The notes under the pieces were generated by a model that was not told the origin of the DNA, made no database searches, and saw only the letters and a list, made by a program, of their open reading frames with translations. The position numbers were made by a program, and so were the translations under genes. A stretch of DNA of 7,380 nt. It comes from Candidatus Bathyarchaeota archaeon (GTDB lineage Archaea > Thermoproteota > Bathyarchaeia > TCS64). The first letter of the stretch is position 1; each line of letters begins with the position of its first letter. The DNA lies in assembly GCA_020697635.1 (NCBI GenBank), contig JAEHCT010000061.1, positions 1-7,380 of the forward strand. The letters are read 5' to 3'. Below, piece after piece: positions 5,057 through 7,380 of this stretch.

Positions 5057-6271
5057 CTACTTCTGTTTGCCTCGTCTCTGGGTCATGATCTTGACTATGT
5101 CTCTGTGTCTCAATGTGTAGTCTTTGGGGAGCCTGAGTCCTGTGCGGGCGTCTATGGCGAGGATGTAGTTCTCGGCGAGCCTTGTGTGTACCGTCTCGGC
5201 GAGGTCGAGGGGCGTGGCGTCGTGGGGCATGAGGTGGGCGTCGGGTAGGACGTTGCCGTGGCGGTCGCTGTAATTGTCTTCGTCGCTGACGGGGTACACC
5301 ATGTTGCGGCGGAGGAGCTTGAAGGCGACGGTGTTGAGCGCGTGCTGTATGCCGGTGCGCATGTACTTGTACATGACCCGTTGCTCGATGTAGTCTATGG
5401 CCTTCCTCTGCTCAGGGTTGAGCCTGTCCTCGTCGACGACGGTGAACTTCTCCTGGCCCGGGGCGTACTTGATGAGGCCGCTCTGGTCTGCGCGGCGGAG
5501 GGCGAGCTCGGCCTCGGCGCTGCACGCCGCCACCAGCCCCTCGCTGTGGTACTCTATGAGCTTCTCTAGGTTGTCCTCGGCGGTGGGCAGGTCCATCTTG
5601 TTGGCGATGAGCAGCGTCGGCTTGACCCATGGAAGGAGGCTGCCGCTGAAGGCCAGCGTTTCTTCGGGGGTCCACTTGGTGAAGGGCGTGTCGGATAGCT
5701 CGGCGTCCACGAGGGCACTGGCTACGTCGGTGGCTCTGGTCTTTATCCCTGTGAGGGCCTTGGTCAGGCCCTCCTCGAGGCTCGTCTTCTGGGTCTCGCG
5801 CTCTATCGGCTGCCTGTTCCTGTCGATTATGTGGCTTATCCAGAGCTCCATCTCCGTCTCGATGTCCATGAAGTCCTGGACGGGGTTGCCGCTGCCCGGG
5901 CTGCTGATGCCGCCCTCCTCGTCGACGCTGCCCGACGCGTCCACGACGTGGATGAGGGCGTCTGCCTGCCCTATGGCGGAGAGGAACCTGTTGCCGAGGC
6001 CGCGGCCCCTCCACGCGTCCTTGAGGAGCCCGGGGACGTCGATGATCCTGACGGGGATGTATCGCCAGCCTTCTACGCAGGCGCTGTTCTTGGGGCTGTC
6101 GACTATGTCGAGCTCTCTGCAGACGCAGGTGTCGCATACGTAGGCGGTGCCGGCTCTGGGCTCCTTGGTGGTGAAGGGGTAGTTGCTTATCTCGGCGTTG
6201 AGGAGAGTGGCCGCGTTGAAGAGCGTGGTCTTGCCTACATTGGTCTTGCCCACTATGGCGAACGTGAGCAT
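5057..6271 (-). CDS. ychF: YchF/Obg-family GTPase, archaeal type (translation-associated)
   Basis: This 404-residue cytoplasmic P-loop protein belongs to the YchF branch of Obg GTPases, linked to the ribosome in other organisms. The P-loop GKTNVGKT is at 8-15, the switch II motif DVPG at 78-81 followed by GRGLGNRFL, and HVVDASGSVDEEG at 108-120. The base-recognition motif is NKMD (224-227). This predicts GTP binding, unlike bacterial and human YchF, where the altered motif favours ATP. Residues 46-65 hold four cysteines (C46, C49, C51, C65) in the insertion typical of archaeal members. The C-terminal end LRLPKDYTLRHRDIVKIMTQ is the TGS domain. The frame opens at 6301, but the ATG at 6271 puts the P-loop at residue 8 as in the family and has GTGAGGG seven bases ahead. 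The gene converges on the ECF gene across about 100 bases. Confidence 0.95.
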   Translation of the reverse strand: MLTFAIVGKTNVGKTTLFNAATLLNAEISNYPFTTKEPRAGTAYVCDTCVCRELDIVDSPKNSACVEGWRYIPVRIIDVPGLLKDAWRGRGLGNRFLSAIGQADALIHVVDASGSVDEEGGISSPGSGNPVQDFMDIETEMELWISHIIDRNRQPIERETQKTSLEEGLTKALTGIKTRATDVASALVDAELSDTPFTKWTPEETLAFSGSLLPWVKPTLLIANKMDLPTAEDNLEKLIEYHSEGLVAACSAEAELALRRADQSGLIKYAPGQEKFTVVDEDRLNPEQRKAIDYIEQRVMYKYMRTGIQHALNTVAFKLLRRNMVYPVSDEDNYSDRHGNVLPDAHLMPHDATPLDLAETVHTRLAENYILAIDARTGLRLPKDYTLRHRDIVKIMTQRRGKQK

Positions 6272-6302
6272 GTTAACCCTCACTGAAGTATTGGGAGTCA
6301 AC

Positions 6303-6310
6303 CCATATAG
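6303..6310 (-). promoter_or_regulatory. TATA box of ychF
   Basis: Minus-strand CTATATGG is centred about 35 bases before the ATG at 6271, giving a leader of about ten bases that includes a GAGG ribosome-binding sequence. The plus strand reads CCATATAG, nearly symmetric, so it could also drive transcription rightward into the intergenic stretch. Confidence 0.5.
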
Positions 6311-6377
6311 AGGGATCGATCACGCCTAGCCGGGGCTCTTGGTCTGCTACGAAGACGATTCTACCAACATGGCGTCC

Positions 6378-6454
6378 GACCCCGACATGTATTCTGAGGG
6401 TGTTGACCCCGGGTGTTTCGACCCCGAAGGGGTCCTCTTAGGCGTTAGACCCTG
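6378..6454. repeat. Four GACCCCG-type motifs with competing hairpins
   Basis: GACCCCG occurs at 6378-6384, 6405-6411 and 6420-6426, and a variant GACCCTG at 6448-6454, with start spacings of 27, 15 and 28 bases. The third motif forms a perfect hairpin, GACCCC-GAA-GGGGTC (6420-6434). GGGT at 6398 and at 6411 can pair with the ACCC just after each, so several foldings exclude one another. The role is unknown: operator, structured RNA or relic. Confidence 0.45.
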
Positions 6455-6504
6455 AGCTAGACGGGATCGGCCTCGACGAGCTGGCTCCATTTTCGTGTAA
6501 CCAT

Positions 6505-6513
6505 CTTTATATC
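6505..6513 (+). promoter_or_regulatory. Possible TATA box upstream of the cysteine synthase-like gene
   Basis: CTTTATATC is the best TATA match on the plus strand in the gap. Transcription would start near 6535 and give a leader of about 90 bases before the ATG at 6625. Weaker AT-rich alternatives lie nearer (6545-6553 and 6572-6578). Confidence 0.35.
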
Positions 6514-6612
6514 GACTCAATCGGCTTTCCCCCTACATTTGAGGTGTAAAATTTGGGTGAATATCTTTGTCGATAATTGGTCATCTTCTCTTATTCTAGT
6601 TAATCAGAGCTC

Positions 6613-6617
6613 GGAGG
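6613..6617 (+). promoter_or_regulatory. Shine-Dalgarno sequence of the cysteine synthase-like gene
   Basis: GGAGG ends seven bases before the ATG at 6625. Together with an in-frame TAA at 6601-6603 it fixes the start of the last gene. It implies a leadered mRNA, in contrast to the apparently leaderless genes in the rest of the window. Confidence 0.65.
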
Positions 6618-6624
6618 CGTCTCT

Positions 6625-7380
6625 ATGCTCGTAGTACACAGTGTAGCCGAGCTTATAGGACAGACTCCGATGATGAAACTGAGTCGCTTGACGAAGCAAG
6701 GTGAAGCGTCTATATTCGCAAAACTAGAGTCTTTCAACGCTGGAGGCTCCGTTAAAGACCGTACAGTCAAGTATCTGATAGAGTACGCGGAGGCATCTGG
6801 GGTTCTTACTCCTGAGAAAACAATAATCGAGGCAACATCGGGGAACACAGGTATATCCACCGCCATGCTGGCTGCGGCAAAGGGGTACCAAGCATTGATT
6901 CTTATGTCCGAGTCGGCAAGCCTCGAGCGTAGATCACTCATTCAGGCATATGGGGCGGAGCTTAGACTGACTCCCGGTGAACTTGGGACCGGTGGGGCCA
7001 TCGAGGAAAAAGAAAAGATTCTGGCAGAAACCCCTAATAAATTCGTGGACCTTTCACAGTTCAAAAGCCCGGTCAATGTTCTGGCTCACTACCAGACACT
7101 TGGGAAAGAGCTACTGGACCAGCTTGACGGTAACGTGGATGCCGTTGTTGTAGGCGTGGGCACGGGGGGAACAGGGGTCGGTGTATCTAAGAGAGTAAAG
7201 CAGTACGATTCTTCGATACGAGTTATTGGTGTGGCTCCGTGTATGAACGTAAATATCCCCGGCTTAAGGAATCCTTGTTCCAACAACGGTAGCCTGCTAT
7301 TCGATGAAGCATGGTTTGATGAGATCAAATATGTTGAGTCAAGTGATCTTGAACCCATAATTCGGGTTGCCAGGATGTCG
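6625..7380 (+). CDS. PLP-dependent cysteine synthase family enzyme, partial (3' end beyond the window)
   Basis: The first 252 codons are present and the frame is still open at the window edge. The N-terminus SVAELIGQTPMMKLSRL is the family start. K44 in NAGGSVKDRT is the lysine that binds pyridoxal phosphate. The loop TSGNTGIS (71-78) binds the substrate carboxylate, and GTGGTGVG (179-186) binds the cofactor phosphate. The enzyme should form cysteine or a relative from an activated serine (O-acetyl- or O-phosphoserine) and a sulfur donor. The region after IGVAP (NVNIPGLRNP, 208-217) differs from classical CysK and resembles the looser CysM/CBS-like branches, so the exact substrate is open. 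Codon use is clearly more A/T-ending (GCA, AAA, ATA, CTT) than in ychF or tfe, hinting at a different history or later acquisition. Confidence 0.85.
   Translation, partial: MLVVHSVAELIGQTPMMKLSRLTKQGEASIFAKLESFNAGGSVKDRTVKYLIEYAEASGVLTPEKTIIEATSGNTGISTAMLAAAKGYQALILMSESASLERRSLIQAYGAELRLTPGELGTGGAIEEKEKILAETPNKFVDLSQFKSPVNVLAHYQTLGKELLDQLDGNVDAVVVGVGTGGTGVGVSKRVKQYDSSIRVIGVAPCMNVNIPGLRNPCSNNGSLLFDEAWFDEIKYVESSDLEPIIRVARMS

Larger units (their letters stand above)
6311..6624. other. Intergenic stretch between ychF and the cysteine synthase-like gene
   Basis: No convincing gene lies here. The left half (6311-6480) is GC-rich and carries repeated GACCCCG motifs with hairpin potential. The right half (6490-6624) turns sharply AT-rich, with several TATA-like sequences and a good ribosome-binding site for the last gene. 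A 26-codon GTG frame at 6557-6634 is too short and poorly supported to call. Confidence 0.6.

Noticed and set aside
5397..6143. Long open frames on both strands across ychF (248 and 241 residues)
   Set aside because: They lie wholly within the confidently identified ychF gene. Their translations are low-complexity (Ser/Leu-rich or Arg/Pro/Gln-rich), as expected for shadow frames in GC-rich DNA.
6557..6634. 26-codon GTG frame overlapping the cysteine synthase-like start, with a Cys codon near its end
   Set aside because: It is tempting as a leader peptide, but it has no good ribosome-binding site, holds a single Cys codon, and peptide-coupled attenuation is not an established archaeal mechanism.
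6600..7358. Minus-strand frames at 6600-6941 and 7089-7358
   Set aside because: They are complements of the open cysteine synthase-like gene, whose PLP lysine and cofactor loops are intact on the plus strand.

Overview
The window comes from an archaeon. It encodes the archaeal transcription factor TFE, the archaea-specific tRNA methyltransferase aTrm56 and the archaeal form of the YchF GTPase. AT-rich TATA-like boxes lie about 25-35 bases before most starts, and several genes appear to have no leader or a very short one. Most genes are GC-rich with many G/C-ending codons (CTC, GCC, AGG). A TACK-type lineage such as a Bathyarchaeia or Nitrososphaeria relative is possible, but the sequence alone does not settle this.

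Left part (1-1520): a lone plus-strand gene encodes a small two-span membrane protein with a roughly 120-residue outer domain (37-585). It is followed by an Asp/Glu racemase / maleate isomerase superfamily enzyme (719-1426). A tRNA-Val(UAC) gene with encoded CCA (1440-1517, minus) runs head-on into the end of that enzyme gene.

Middle (1562-3168, minus): a compact gene run in the order aTrm56, tfe, HD-domain phosphohydrolase. The HD gene has no ATG, GTG or TTG at a plausible position and appears to start at a CTG inside a CTGA overlap with the tfe stop. Diverging from aTrm56 is a plus-strand pair: a membrane-anchored PH-like protein (3253-3861) and an ACT-domain protein (3861-4310), joined by a TGATG stop/start overlap. 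An ECF-transporter S component (4367-4957) follows after its own likely promoter.

Right part (5057-7380): the ychF gene (minus) converges on the ECF gene. Upstream of it lies a gap of about 350 bases (6272-6624) with repeated GACCCCG motifs that can form several competing hairpins. The last gene is the first 252 codons of a PLP-dependent cysteine synthase family enzyme, cut by the window edge. It is visibly more AT-rich than its neighbours.

Most genes are ordinary archaeal housekeeping. The parts most worth a second look are the PH-like/ACT pair, the CTG-started HD gene, the widened zinc ribbon of TFE, and the structured intergenic stretch at 6300-6500. No mobile element, CRISPR array or defence system is visible.
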